From CAYLOC01 sp964385195 (GTDB lineage: Bacteria; Actinomycetota; Actinomycetes; Propionibacteriales; Nocardioidaceae), in contig CAYLOC010000158.1 of assembly GCA_964385195.1 (NCBI GenBank), positions 1 to 7,757 on the forward strand: DNA of 7,757 nucleotides, in the 5' to 3' direction. Positions 1 to 7,542 of the stretch are shown one piece after another (position 1 is the stretch's first letter; every line of letters starts with the position of its first letter). Below the pieces are notes generated by a model. The model did no database searches, was not told the DNA's origin, and was given only the letters and a program-made list of their open reading frames with translations. The position numbers and the translations under genes were made by a program.

Positions 1-54
1 GCCGCGCTTGCCTTGTAGACGGTGCGTTTGCCCCGTCTACAAGGCAAACGTGGC
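1..54. terminator. Strong hairpin downstream of the sigma-factor gene, probable bidirectional terminator
   Basis: Bases 8-22 and 33-47 form a perfect 15-bp inverted repeat around a 10-base loop (23-32). After one mismatch (7/48) and with one G-T pair (4/51), the pairing continues to bases 1 and 54, giving arms of about 22 bases. It begins 36 bases after the stop codon of the minus-strand sigma gene. No T-tract follows on either strand, which is common for actinobacterial terminators. The near symmetry would suit termination from both sides, for example with a convergent gene to the left, which is outside the window. The left arm starts at the window edge, so the structure may be longer. Seen: the inverted repeat. 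Inferred: the terminator role. A dispersed palindromic repeat is the main alternative. Confidence 0.6.
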
Positions 55-76
55 TCGCCAACGGTGAGTTTGCCTT
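25..76. repeat. GTTTGCC word repeated in both orientations, overlapping the hairpin
   Basis: The word GTTTGCC occurs on the plus strand at 26-32 and 68-74 and on the minus strand at 43-49. This creates two further inverted repeats: CGTTTGCC at 25-32 against GGCAAACG at 43-50 (8 bp), and AAGGCAAAC at 41-49 against GTTTGCCTT at 68-76 (9 bp, 18-base spacer). Both use bases that also belong to the 15-bp hairpin at 8-47, so the three pairings exclude each other. They could be the by-product of repeated local duplication, or alternative RNA folds in the 3' untranslated region of the sigma transcript. No known regulatory RNA family is recognised. Confidence 0.5.
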
Positions 77-89
77 CCCCACCTGGGGG

Positions 90-1115
90 TCAACCGGGCT
101 GGGCGGATTCCAGTACGTCGAGGGCGGCGGCGGTGGCCTCGGTCGGCAGCCCGAACACACCGAACAGGTCGGTGTTGAGGAAGCCGTTGATCGAGCTGAT
201 CCGGCCTTCGCGCACCTGCAGCAGCTGGACCGACCATGCGACGTACCGCCCCGGCTCCGACCCCTGACGGTACTGCGCGAAACCGGTCTGGCCGTTGGCG
301 CGGAGCGGTACCAGCCGCGAACCCCGGCACTCATGGCCAGGACCCAGATGCCACGCGGCGATGTCGGCCGGCCCTTCCAGCCACAGCGCGAACGGCGGCA
401 TGCATTGGGTCGCGTCCTCGTGCAGCAGCGAGACGAGGGCGTCGATGTCGTAGCGCTGGAACGCGTCGACGTACCGCGCCAGCAGGGCGGCGTCGTCGGC
501 GTTCACCGGGTCCGGAGCGTCGCCGTGGTCGTCCTTGCGAGCCGCGAGCGTGGCGCGGGCGCGTTGCAGCGCGCTGTTGACCGAGGCCACGGTGGTGTCC
601 AACAGCCCGGCCACCTCCGCAGCCTTCCAGCTGAGCACGTCCCGAAGGATCAGCACCGCCCGCTGCCGGGGCGGCAGGGTCTGCAACGCGGTGATGAAGG
701 CGAGCCGCACGGAGTCCCGCGTCACGGCCTGTTCGCCCGGGTCCACCGCGGCGTCGGGGATGGGTTCGACCCAGGTTTCCGCGCCGCGGGGCTCGCCCAG
801 CGAGTCCAGGACGGGAGCCGACGGCGTCTCGGACAGGTCGTAGGGCAGGGCCCGGCGTCCGCTGCTCCTGCGCATGTCGATGCAGACGTTGCTGACGATC
901 CGGTACAGCCATGTCCGCAGCGACGACCGGCCCTCGAAGCGGTCATGGGCCCGTACCGCGCGGATCAGTGTCTCCTGGACCGCGTCCTCGGCGTCGAACG
1001 GCGACCCCAGCATCTGGTAGGCGAAGCCCGTCAACTCCCGCCGGTACTCGTCCAGCGTCTCCCCCAGGGAGGGCGCCGCGACCGGAGCGCCGACGTCCGA
1101 GGCGGTGTCGGTCAT
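90..1115 (-). CDS. ECF RNA polymerase sigma factor with C-terminal SnoaL-like domain (SigG-type)
   Basis: This cytoplasmic protein (341 residues) should bind core RNA polymerase and direct it to a small set of promoters. Region sigma-2 spans about residues 23-88, with a DAEDAVQETL segment (41-50) and SSLRTWLYRI (64-73). Region sigma-4 spans about 133-192, with the LPPRQRAVLILRD helix and a helix-turn-helix ending in SALQRARATL. The linker carries WVEPIPD (115-121), as remembered from mycobacterial SigG (TIGR02960/ECF56-like). Residues about 205-320 resemble SnoaL/NTF2-like folds; in other SnoaL-tailed sigma factors this extension modulates activity in place of an anti-sigma factor. The start is ATG at 1115: an AGGTG ribosome binding site lies 6 bases upstream. 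The GTG three codons earlier overlaps that site and is less likely. No anti-sigma gene is adjacent. The sigma-factor class is secure; orthology with SigG is not, because actinomycetes carry several paralogs. Confidence 0.93.
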   Translation of the reverse strand: MTDTASDVGAPVAAPSLGETLDEYRRELTGFAYQMLGSPFDAEDAVQETLIRAVRAHDRFEGRSSLRTWLYRIVSNVCIDMRRSSGRRALPYDLSETPSAPVLDSLGEPRGAETWVEPIPDAAVDPGEQAVTRDSVRLAFITALQTLPPRQRAVLILRDVLSWKAAEVAGLLDTTVASVNSALQRARATLAARKDDHGDAPDPVNADDAALLARYVDAFQRYDIDALVSLLHEDATQCMPPFALWLEGPADIAAWHLGPGHECRGSRLVPLRANGQTGFAQYRQGSEPGRYVAWSVQLLQVREGRISSINGFLNTDLFGVFGLPTEATAAALDVLESAQPG

Positions 1116-1121
1116 GAGTGT

Positions 1122-1126
1122 CACCT
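1122..1126 (-). promoter_or_regulatory. Ribosome binding site of the sigma-factor gene
   Basis: On the minus strand the bases read AGGTG, followed by 6 bases and then the ATG at 1115. This spacing favours ATG over the in-frame GTG at 1124, which would overlap the site. Confidence 0.65.
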
Positions 1127-1160
1127 GTTCCCGCGGATAAGAGGGGTGTCTTGGTAGGTA

Positions 1161-1184
1161 GGTGACGAGCCTAGCAATGTCACG
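1161..1184 (-). promoter_or_regulatory. Possible promoter/operator region of the sigma-factor gene
   Basis: The 180-base gap between lhr and the sigma gene holds an inverted repeat, GTGAC (1162-1166) and GTCAC (1179-1183), with a 12-base spacer. Within the spacer the minus strand reads TAGGCT (1168-1173), which fits an actinobacterial -10 box (TAnnnT); transcription would then start near 1161, about 45 bases before the ATG. No good -35 hexamer lies 16-18 bases upstream, so the promoter call is weak. The GTGAC half-site also resembles the -35 element of some ECF promoters, which would fit autoregulation, but no matching -10 is found at standard spacing. The rest of the gap (1185-1295) shows only weak short stems and no clear terminator for lhr. 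Confidence 0.3.
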
Positions 1185-1295
1185 AGCTGTCCCGCGCTGA
1201 GTTCTGTCTGGCCACGAAGTAGCGCAGCTGGCGAAGCCCCCCGGGTCACCTCAACGTGCGGTCCCGTTCATGATCGCAGCGTTCGCGTGTGCGCG

Positions 1296-4200
1296 TCACC
1301 AAATGTCGGGTCGCAGCCGGAGGCCCTGCGGGGTGGCGCGGAATCCTGCGGCCTCCAACGCCTCACCCAGCGCCGAGTCAAGGATCCGGTCCCCGTCGGC
1401 GCGGGTGACGGTGAGGCGCCCCAGCGCACCCTCGCGTACGGCGACGGCGAGCGCCGCCACGGCAGGGTGAAGCACGCGCTCCTCGGCGCTGAAGGTAAGG
1501 AGGGAACGGCCGCCGCGCTCGACGTACAACGCGAGCGACCCGTCGACGAGGATCACGACCGCGCCGGCCTTCCGGCCGGGACGGTGCCCGGCGCCGGCGG
1601 AGTCGCTCGGGCGCGGCGGCCAGGCGAGAGCGGCGCCGTACGGGTTGGCCGGGTCGGTCGCGGCCAGCAGGACCGTGTCGGGGGCGCGGTCCGCGTGTTC
1701 GGGTACGTCGGTGAAGGACCGCAACCGGTCCACCGCCCCCGTCGTACCGAACTGGGCTGCGCCGAGCCCGGCCACGAAGTAACCCCGGCGGCAGCGGCCC
1801 GCCTCCTCGAACCGGGACAGCACCGCGTACACCCCGGCGAACCCGCCGGGCAGGCGCTCGGTGGCGGTCACACCGCGGGTCACGATGCCGTGGCGCTCCA
1901 GCAGCACGTCGGCGACCGCCGTGGCCCGCAGCGTCGGGTCCGTCTCGCGGGCGGGCAGCAGAGACCACCGCCCGGAGACCGTGGGCGGACCCGTGCGGGA
2001 GGGAAGGGCCGGCCGCCGCCGGTACCGTCCCCGAGGCGATCCGCGGCGCGACCGGTGCGCGGTCGAGCCGCCGCGCAGCCAGGTCCGCAGCGCCTGCAGC
2101 GTGTCGTTGGTGACCAGCCCTGCCCACACCAGGTCCCATAACGCCGCAGCGACCACGGCGTCGTCCCCGCTCCCGACCGCCTCGGACAGCTGACGGAAGA
2201 ACCACGCGCCGCCGCCGTCCAGCTGCTCCAGCAGGGCACGGTGGGTCTCCGTCAGATCCAGCACCTCCGGCTCCGCCAGCGTCAGCGGTGCCGTGGCGGC
2301 AGGATGCAACGAGACCCACCCGTCACTGCCGGGGAGGCTGCCGCACCCCGCCCACACGACCTCACCGGCAGCGGTGAGCTCATCGAGCATGCCCGGGGCG
2401 TAGTCGGCCACCCGGCTGCGCAGCACCAGCGGCTCCAGCGCCGACGCGGGAACCGGGATGCCGTCGAGCTGGTCCACCACCGCCAGCACGCCCTCCGGGC
2501 CACGGAGCCGGCGGCCTACCGAGTGCCACGCCGGGAGGAACCGCCCCAGCGCACCCTGGTCGACCGGCTCCACCTCCTGGCGGGCGGCGGCCAGCGACCG
2601 CCGCCGCAGCCGGCGCAGAACGCCGGAGTCGCACCACTCCGGGCCGTGGCCGCCGGGCCGGAACTCCCCGGACACCACCCGCCCCTCGGCCGCCAACCGC
2701 GTCAGCGTGTCGGTGACCACCGCCGGGCCGGTGCCGAGCCGGCCCGCCACGTCCGCCGCGGTGAACGGCCCGTGGGTGCGGGCATCACGCGACACGAGGT
2801 CCGCGAGCGGGTCCGCGACCGGCTCGGCGAACGCGGCCGCCACCCCGGGCGGCACCGGGACCCCCAGCGCGTCACGAAGCCTTCCGACGTCCTCCACCGC
2901 GGCCAGCCGGTCACCGCCGGCGAGACGCACCCAGACTGCCCGGCGCGTCTCCACCAGCTGCTCGGACCATCCAGGAGCTGACGGCGGATGGGAGCAGCGT
3001 TCGGCGATCTCCCGCGCGGACAGGGGACCCAGCCACCGCAGCAGGTCCGCCACCCCTTCCACGTCGCGGGCGCGCCGGTCCTCGGTGAGCCGCTGCAGCT
3101 CGGCCTCGGTGGTCTCGACCACCTCGGGGTCGAGCAGGTCCCGCAGCCCGACCCGCCCGAGCAGCTCGCCCAGCAGCGTCGGGTCCAACGCCAAGGCAGC
3201 CGCCCGTCGCTCCGCCAGTGGGGAGTCCCCCTCGTAGATGAAGTCCGCGACGTACCCGAACAGCAGCGAGCGGGCGAACGCGCTCGGCGACGGGGTCTCC
3301 ACCTCGACCACCCGTACCCGCCGCGCCGCGATGTCTCGCATCAGCGCCGTGAGGCCGGGGACGTCGTACACGTCGTTGAGGCACTCGCGGACCGCCTCCA
3401 GCACGATCGGGAACGACCCGTACTTCGACGCCACCTCCAACAGCGCGGCCGAGCGCTGCCGTTGCTGCCACAGCGGGGACCGCTTCCCAGGATTCCGCCG
3501 CGGCAGCAGCAGCGCACGGGCGGCGCATTCCCGGAACCGGGAGGCGAACAGCGTCGACTGCCCCACCTCCGCCGAGACGACGTCCTCCACCTCCTCGGGG
3601 TCCAGCACGCATGCCGCGGCGCCCGGCGGCTCCGCGTCGGTCTCGGGCACCCGCACCACGATCCCGTCATCGGTCGCCATCGCCTGGGCGTCGACTCCGA
3701 ACTGCTCGCGCAGGCGGGCGCCGATCGCCAGGGCCCACGGGCCGTGCACCGCCTTGCCGTACGGCGAGTGCACCACCACCCGCCAGTCGCCGAGCTCGTC
3801 GCGGCAGCGTTCCACCACGATCTGCCGGTCGTGGGGGAGGTACCCGGTGTCCTCGCGCTGTTCGGCCAGGTAGCGCACCAGGTTGGCGGCGGCGTACTCA
3901 TCCAGCCCCGACTCCCGGACCCGCTGCTCGGCCTCCGGCCCCGGAAGTGCCCCGATCTCGCGGACATAGGCACCGACCGCGGCGCCGAGCTCGGCCGGAC
4001 GCCCCGGCGCCTCGCCCTTCCAGAACGGCAACCGGCCCGGCTGCCCTGGAGCAGGGGAGACCAGCACCCGGTCGTGGGTGATGTCCTCGATCCGCCAGCT
4101 CGACGTACCCAGCGCGAACACGTCACCGACGCGCGACTCGTACACCATCTCCTCGTCGAGCTCGCCGACCCGTGCGCCCGGGCGGGCATGACCGGTCGCG

Positions 4201-5891
4201 GTGGTCTCCCCGACCAGGAACACGCCGAACAGGCCGCGGTCGGGGATGGTGCCACCGGAGGTGACCGCCAGGCGCCCGGCACCGGGCCGCGCGGCGACGG
4301 TCCCGGCCACCCGGTCCCACACCACCCGCGGACGCAGTTCGGCGAACTCATCGGAGGGGTACCGCCCGGCGAGCAGGTCCAGGGTCGCGTCGAACGCCGA
4401 CCGCGGCAGCGACGCGAACGGCGCCGATCGGCGTACCACCGCGAACAGAGTGTCGACGTCCCACGTGTCGGTGGCGGTGGCGGCGACGACCTGCTGGGCC
4501 AGTACGTCGAGGGGGTTCGCCGGGATGTGCAGTGCCTCGATGCGTCCCTCCCGCATCCGCTCGACCACGACCGCGGTCGGCACCAGGTCACCACGGTGCT
4601 GCGGGAACAACACTCCTCGCGACACCTCGTTGACGTGGTGTCCGGCACGACCGACCCGCTGCAGTCCGCTGGCGATGGACGGCGGTGCGGCCACCTGGAC
4701 CACCAGGTCGACCGCGCCCATGTCGATGCCGAGCTCGAGGCTGGAGGTCGCGACCACGCACGGCAGTCGGCCCGCCTTCAGGTCGTCCTCGATCGCCGCG
4801 CGCTGGGCCTTGCTGACCGACCCGTGGTGGGCACGTGCCAGCAGCCCGGCCGCGCCGTGGGACGCGCCGCTTTGCGCCATGACCTGGGCCGGCGGCGGTG
4901 AGACGGCATCCGCGGGCGGCTGTGACTCCTCGTCGGTCGTGGCGTGCCGTGCGGCCGCGATCTCGTTCAGCCGGGCGGTGAGGCGCTCCGCGACCCGGCG
5001 GGAATTGACGAAGCAGATGGTGGACCGGTGCTTCTCCACCAGGTCCGCGACCCGTTCCTCCACGTGTGGCCAGAGGGAGGCGCGCCGCTGCGGGTCGGAG
5101 TCGGCACCCGCGGGCTCGCCCGGTTCCGGCCCCGGCAGGGCGGTCATGTCCTCGACCGGGACGACGACGTCGACCTCCAGCCGCTTCGGAGACGCCGGTG
5201 CCACGACCCGCACCGGGTGCGTGCCGCCGAGGAACCGGGCCACCTCCTCCACCGGGCGGACCGTGGCCGACAGCCCGATCCGCTGCGCGGGGGCGGGCAG
5301 GAGCTCGTCGAGTCGCTCCAGGGACAGCGCGAGATGCGCACCGCGCTTGGTGCCGGCGACGCTGTGGATCTCGTCGACGATCACGGTGTCCACCCCGCGC
5401 AGGGCCTCCCGCGCCTGCGACGTGAGCAGCAGGAACAACGACTCCGGGGTCGTGATGAGCACATCGGGTGGGCGGGTGCCGAACCTGCGGCGTTCCCTCG
5501 CCGGGGTGTCACCGGTGCGGGTGCCGACGGTGATGTCGGGTACGTCGACTCCGAGCCGCGCCGCGGTGTGGGTGAGGCCGGCCAGCGGCGCCCGGAGGTT
5601 GCGCTCGACGTCGACCGCGAGCGCCTTCAACGGGGAGACATACAGCACCCGGCACCGGTGCCTCCGCTCCGGTGCGGGACTCGTCGCGATCCGGTCCAAG
5701 GCCCACAGGAACGCGGCCAGTGTCTTCCCGGAACCGGTGGGCGCGACCACGAGGCTGTTCTGGCCGTCGGCGATCGCCTCCCACGCCTCCGACTGGGCCG
5801 CGGTGGGTGCCTCGAACGCGCCGCGGAACCACTCCCGCGTGGGGGCGGAGAACCACGGCAGGTCCGGCGTCGGCGTACTCACCCCATCCAT
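1296..5891 (-). CDS. lhr: Lhr-family ATP-dependent DNA helicase, full length
   Basis: Lhr is a large superfamily 2 helicase that moves 3'-to-5' on single-stranded DNA and unwinds RNA:DNA and DNA duplexes; in mycobacteria it belongs to the DNA damage response. Numbered from the ATG at 5891 (1,531 residues), the motor has APTGSGKT (50-57, Walker A), SPLKALA (86-92), TPES (about 148-151), VIVDEIH (170-176, DEAH-type box), SAT (208-210), FVNSRR (about 294-299), ATSSLELGID (381-390) and QRVGRAGH (411-418). SSWRIEDI (about 597-604) probably holds the DNA-stacking Trp known from M. smegmatis Lhr. After the roughly 850-residue core comes a long C-terminal region with winged-helix-like segments, an Arg-rich linker before PPTVSGRWSLLP, and the typical ending around ATDPANPYGAALAWP. 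Length is near the 1,507 residues remembered for M. smegmatis. The frame is intact. The start is uncertain: GTG at 5912, ATG at 5891 and GTG at 5882 are all possible; none has an ideal ribosome binding site (AGGA lies 4 bases before 5882). The nei2 glycosylase gene linked to lhr in mycobacteria is not adjacent. Confidence 0.95.
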   Translation of the reverse strand: MDGVSTPTPDLPWFSAPTREWFRGAFEAPTAAQSEAWEAIADGQNSLVVAPTGSGKTLAAFLWALDRIATSPAPERRHRCRVLYVSPLKALAVDVERNLRAPLAGLTHTAARLGVDVPDITVGTRTGDTPARERRRFGTRPPDVLITTPESLFLLLTSQAREALRGVDTVIVDEIHSVAGTKRGAHLALSLERLDELLPAPAQRIGLSATVRPVEEVARFLGGTHPVRVVAPASPKRLEVDVVVPVEDMTALPGPEPGEPAGADSDPQRRASLWPHVEERVADLVEKHRSTICFVNSRRVAERLTARLNEIAAARHATTDEESQPPADAVSPPPAQVMAQSGASHGAAGLLARAHHGSVSKAQRAAIEDDLKAGRLPCVVATSSLELGIDMGAVDLVVQVAAPPSIASGLQRVGRAGHHVNEVSRGVLFPQHRGDLVPTAVVVERMREGRIEALHIPANPLDVLAQQVVAATATDTWDVDTLFAVVRRSAPFASLPRSAFDATLDLLAGRYPSDEFAELRPRVVWDRVAGTVAARPGAGRLAVTSGGTIPDRGLFGVFLVGETTATGHARPGARVGELDEEMVYESRVGDVFALGTSSWRIEDITHDRVLVSPAPGQPGRLPFWKGEAPGRPAELGAAVGAYVREIGALPGPEAEQRVRESGLDEYAAANLVRYLAEQREDTGYLPHDRQIVVERCRDELGDWRVVVHSPYGKAVHGPWALAIGARLREQFGVDAQAMATDDGIVVRVPETDAEPPGAAACVLDPEEVEDVVSAEVGQSTLFASRFRECAARALLLPRRNPGKRSPLWQQRQRSAALLEVASKYGSFPIVLEAVRECLNDVYDVPGLTALMRDIAARRVRVVEVETPSPSAFARSLLFGYVADFIYEGDSPLAERRAAALALDPTLLGELLGRVGLRDLLDPEVVETTEAELQRLTEDRRARDVEGVADLLRWLGPLSAREIAERCSHPPSAPGWSEQLVETRRAVWVRLAGGDRLAAVEDVGRLRDALGVPVPPGVAAAFAEPVADPLADLVSRDARTHGPFTAADVAGRLGTGPAVVTDTLTRLAAEGRVVSGEFRPGGHGPEWCDSGVLRRLRRRSLAAARQEVEPVDQGALGRFLPAWHSVGRRLRGPEGVLAVVDQLDGIPVPASALEPLVLRSRVADYAPGMLDELTAAGEVVWAGCGSLPGSDGWVSLHPAATAPLTLAEPEVLDLTETHRALLEQLDGGGAWFFRQLSEAVGSGDDAVVAAALWDLVWAGLVTNDTLQALRTWLRGGSTAHRSRRGSPRGRYRRRPALPSRTGPPTVSGRWSLLPARETDPTLRATAVADVLLERHGIVTRGVTATERLPGGFAGVYAVLSRFEEAGRCRRGYFVAGLGAAQFGTTGAVDRLRSFTDVPEHADRAPDTVLLAATDPANPYGAALAWPPRPSDSAGAGHRPGRKAGAVVILVDGSLALYVERGGRSLLTFSAEERVLHPAVAALAVAVREGALGRLTVTRADGDRILDSALGEALEAAGFRATPQGLRLRPDIW

Positions 5892-5954
5892 CCTGCCCGA
5901 CCCCGCCGACACGGCCGCTTCGTCTCTGGTGCGGAGTTGTTGTGTTGACCGCTG

Positions 5955-7514
5955 CTACTCCAACTCCAGCCAGCTGCCGTACGACGGACGGCGACCGGAA
6001 CGGGGATAGGCGAACCACGGGGCCAGCGCCGGTCGGGGGCCAGGGCCGTCCTCGCCACCTTCGTCACCCTCGTCGTCATCGTCGTCGTCATCGTCATCGT
6101 GGCCGAAGGGTCCCTGGTCGGTGCTCGACCCGAGCAGGGACCGGGTCAGCGCCTCGTGCTCATCGGTGAACGCGGCCAGAGCGGTGGAGAGCGCGGTGTC
6201 GTCCACGTCCGGCGGGTCGGCGTCGGGAGCGGCCTCCAGGGCCGCGAGGACCGCGCGACGCATGAGCTCCTTCGTGGCCGATGCCGTGGCGCCCTCGGTG
6301 GCCTCGACGGCGGGGGCGAGGTCGGCCGTGACGCGGCACCGTCCGGCGTACAGCCGCAGCAGCGCGAGCCGGGCGTCGGCGTCGGGAAGCGGGATGTGGA
6401 TCGCCCGGTCGACCCGTCCCGGTCGTTGGACCAGTGCCCGCTCGAGGTCGGCTACCCGGTTCGTGGTGAGGATGAACGTCACGTCGGCGTCGCTGGCGAT
6501 GCCGTCCATGGTGTCGAGCAGCGTGAACAGCATCGGGTTGCCGGTGGGGGAGAAGGAGCGGTCCTCCGCGATCAGATCCACGTCCTCCACGACCACCACG
6601 GTCGGCTGGAGCCGGCGGGCCAGGGCGGCAGCGTGGGCGACCAGGTGCAGGCTCTGCCCGGTCAGTACGACCACCGTCGACGCACGCATCCGGCCCATCA
6701 GGTACCGGACCGTGTGGGTCTTGCCGGTGCCCGGCGGTCCGTGCAGCAACAGCCCCCGCTTGAGGTGGATCCCGGCGGCGCGGAGCCGCTGCGCCCGGCG
6801 TGCGGGCGCGGCCACGTGCTCCTCGATCTCGGCCAGCAGGTGCGGCGGGAGGATCACGTCGGAGGGATCCAACTCCGGCCGGGGCAGGAACGTGACGTGG
6901 CTGTTGCCGTAGTGCTCGCTCTCGCCGAACGCGAGCACCTGGCCGCGCAGCACGTCGTGCTCCTCGACCAGCCGGCGTACCTCCGTGACCAGCGCCGAGG
7001 CGTCCGCACGCTCGGCCGTCAGCACCTCGACCGCGACCTCCAACGGCCCGTCCATCTCCCGCAGCCGCAGCGCCAGCACGGCCGGCCGCCCGGCGGGCGT
7101 CCGGGTCAGCTGCAGCCCGAACGAGACGACGTCCTCGGTGCGGTCCGGTCCGCACGCTGCGGTGACGTAGTCCGCCGCGACGGTCTGGCCGCCGCCCATG
7201 TGCTCCTCGAAGCCCAGCACCGACATCAGGTCCTCGTGCTCGCGATGCCGCCCGCGGACACCCAGCCACTCCGAGCCCGGACTGTGCTCGGCAACGTACG
7301 CCGAGACCGCGCGGTGTGCCGACACGTGCTGCCAAAGCGGCCAGGACGTGCTGACCAGGGTTGCCTGGTCATACGCACGGCCGAGATGCTCGGCGACCCG
7401 CCGGAGCATGGCAGACCCCCCGTCGGGAGAGACCAGGTCCTCCGACCGGCGCAGCAGCGAGGTGAGCGCGCGCGCCAGCTGCGCCGCGTCCGCCCGCGTC
7501 AGATCCTCAGCCAC
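5955..7514 (-). CDS. AAA+ family ATPase with acidic C-terminal tail
   Basis: A single-AAA-domain ATPase of 519 residues, predicted cytoplasmic with no signal or membrane segment. Residues 1-210 are an unrecognised N-terminal domain. A linker with DVILPPHLLAEIEEHV (219-234) leads to the AAA core: Walker A GPPGTGKT (259-266), Walker B VVVVEDVD (306-313), sensor 1 TTNR (350-353) and probable arginine fingers in QRPGRVDR (363-370). The small helical subdomain follows, with ATKELMRRAV (413-422) in the sensor 2 region. The core is of the FtsH/Cdc48/Bcs1 kind, so it probably forms a ring that remodels a protein partner. There is no protease domain. The C-terminus has nine Asp in a row (473-481), then a Gly/Glu/Pro stretch and a final aromatic segment (APWFAYP to WLELE). 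The start is GTG at 7514, preceded by GGAG only 2 bases away, so it is not certain. It lies 28 bases after the upstream gene and 42-72 bases before lhr, hence probably in one operon. The substrate is unknown. Confidence 0.9.
   Translation of the reverse strand: MAEDLTRADAAQLARALTSLLRRSEDLVSPDGGSAMLRRVAEHLGRAYDQATLVSTSWPLWQHVSAHRAVSAYVAEHSPGSEWLGVRGRHREHEDLMSVLGFEEHMGGGQTVAADYVTAACGPDRTEDVVSFGLQLTRTPAGRPAVLALRLREMDGPLEVAVEVLTAERADASALVTEVRRLVEEHDVLRGQVLAFGESEHYGNSHVTFLPRPELDPSDVILPPHLLAEIEEHVAAPARRAQRLRAAGIHLKRGLLLHGPPGTGKTHTVRYLMGRMRASTVVVLTGQSLHLVAHAAALARRLQPTVVVVEDVDLIAEDRSFSPTGNPMLFTLLDTMDGIASDADVTFILTTNRVADLERALVQRPGRVDRAIHIPLPDADARLALLRLYAGRCRVTADLAPAVEATEGATASATKELMRRAVLAALEAAPDADPPDVDDTALSTALAAFTDEHEALTRSLLGSSTDQGPFGHDDDDDDDDDEGDEGGEDGPGPRPALAPWFAYPRSGRRPSYGSWLELE
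6072..6098 (-). repeat. GAC/GAT trinucleotide repeat coding for nine aspartates
   Basis: Nine consecutive Asp codons near the 3' end of the AAA+ ATPase gene, a mix of GAC and GAT (in coding order GAT GAC GAT GAC GAC GAC GAT GAC GAC). The interruptions should limit replication slippage. The tract encodes residues 473-481, between the AAA helical subdomain and the last 38 residues, and likely forms a flexible acidic linker. Confidence 0.8.
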
Positions 7515-7542
7515 TTCTCCACTGTGCCACCCCGAACGCTAC

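Noticed and set aside
333..1157. Plus-strand open frame of 274 codons opposite the sigma gene
   Set aside because: Arg/Gly/Val-rich shadow of the sigma-2 and sigma-4 coding region, without any recognisable motif.
1153..1166. Short tandem GGTA GGTA GGTG repeat upstream of the sigma gene
   Set aside because: Only two and a half units, within range of chance; mentioned only because it touches one GGTGAC word.
1285..1298. Possible terminator stem after lhr (CGCG, loop CACA, CGCG on the minus strand)
   Set aside because: A 4-bp stem abutting the stop codon, with no T-tract; too weak to call.
2988..4901. Plus-strand open frame of 637 codons opposite lhr
   Set aside because: It runs antisense through conserved lhr coding sequence, its protein is rich in Arg, Gly, His and Pro with no recognisable domain, and such long antisense frames are usual in GC-rich genes.
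5913..5954. Possible separate promoter for lhr in the gap after the AAA+ ATPase
   Set aside because: The gap is somewhat richer in A and C on the coding strand but has no paired -35 and -10 boxes at normal spacing.
4201..6009. Plus-strand open frame of 602 codons opposite the lhr 5' end
   Set aside because: Ser/Arg/Thr-rich composition with no domain, antisense to the helicase motor motifs; a third-position GC shadow.
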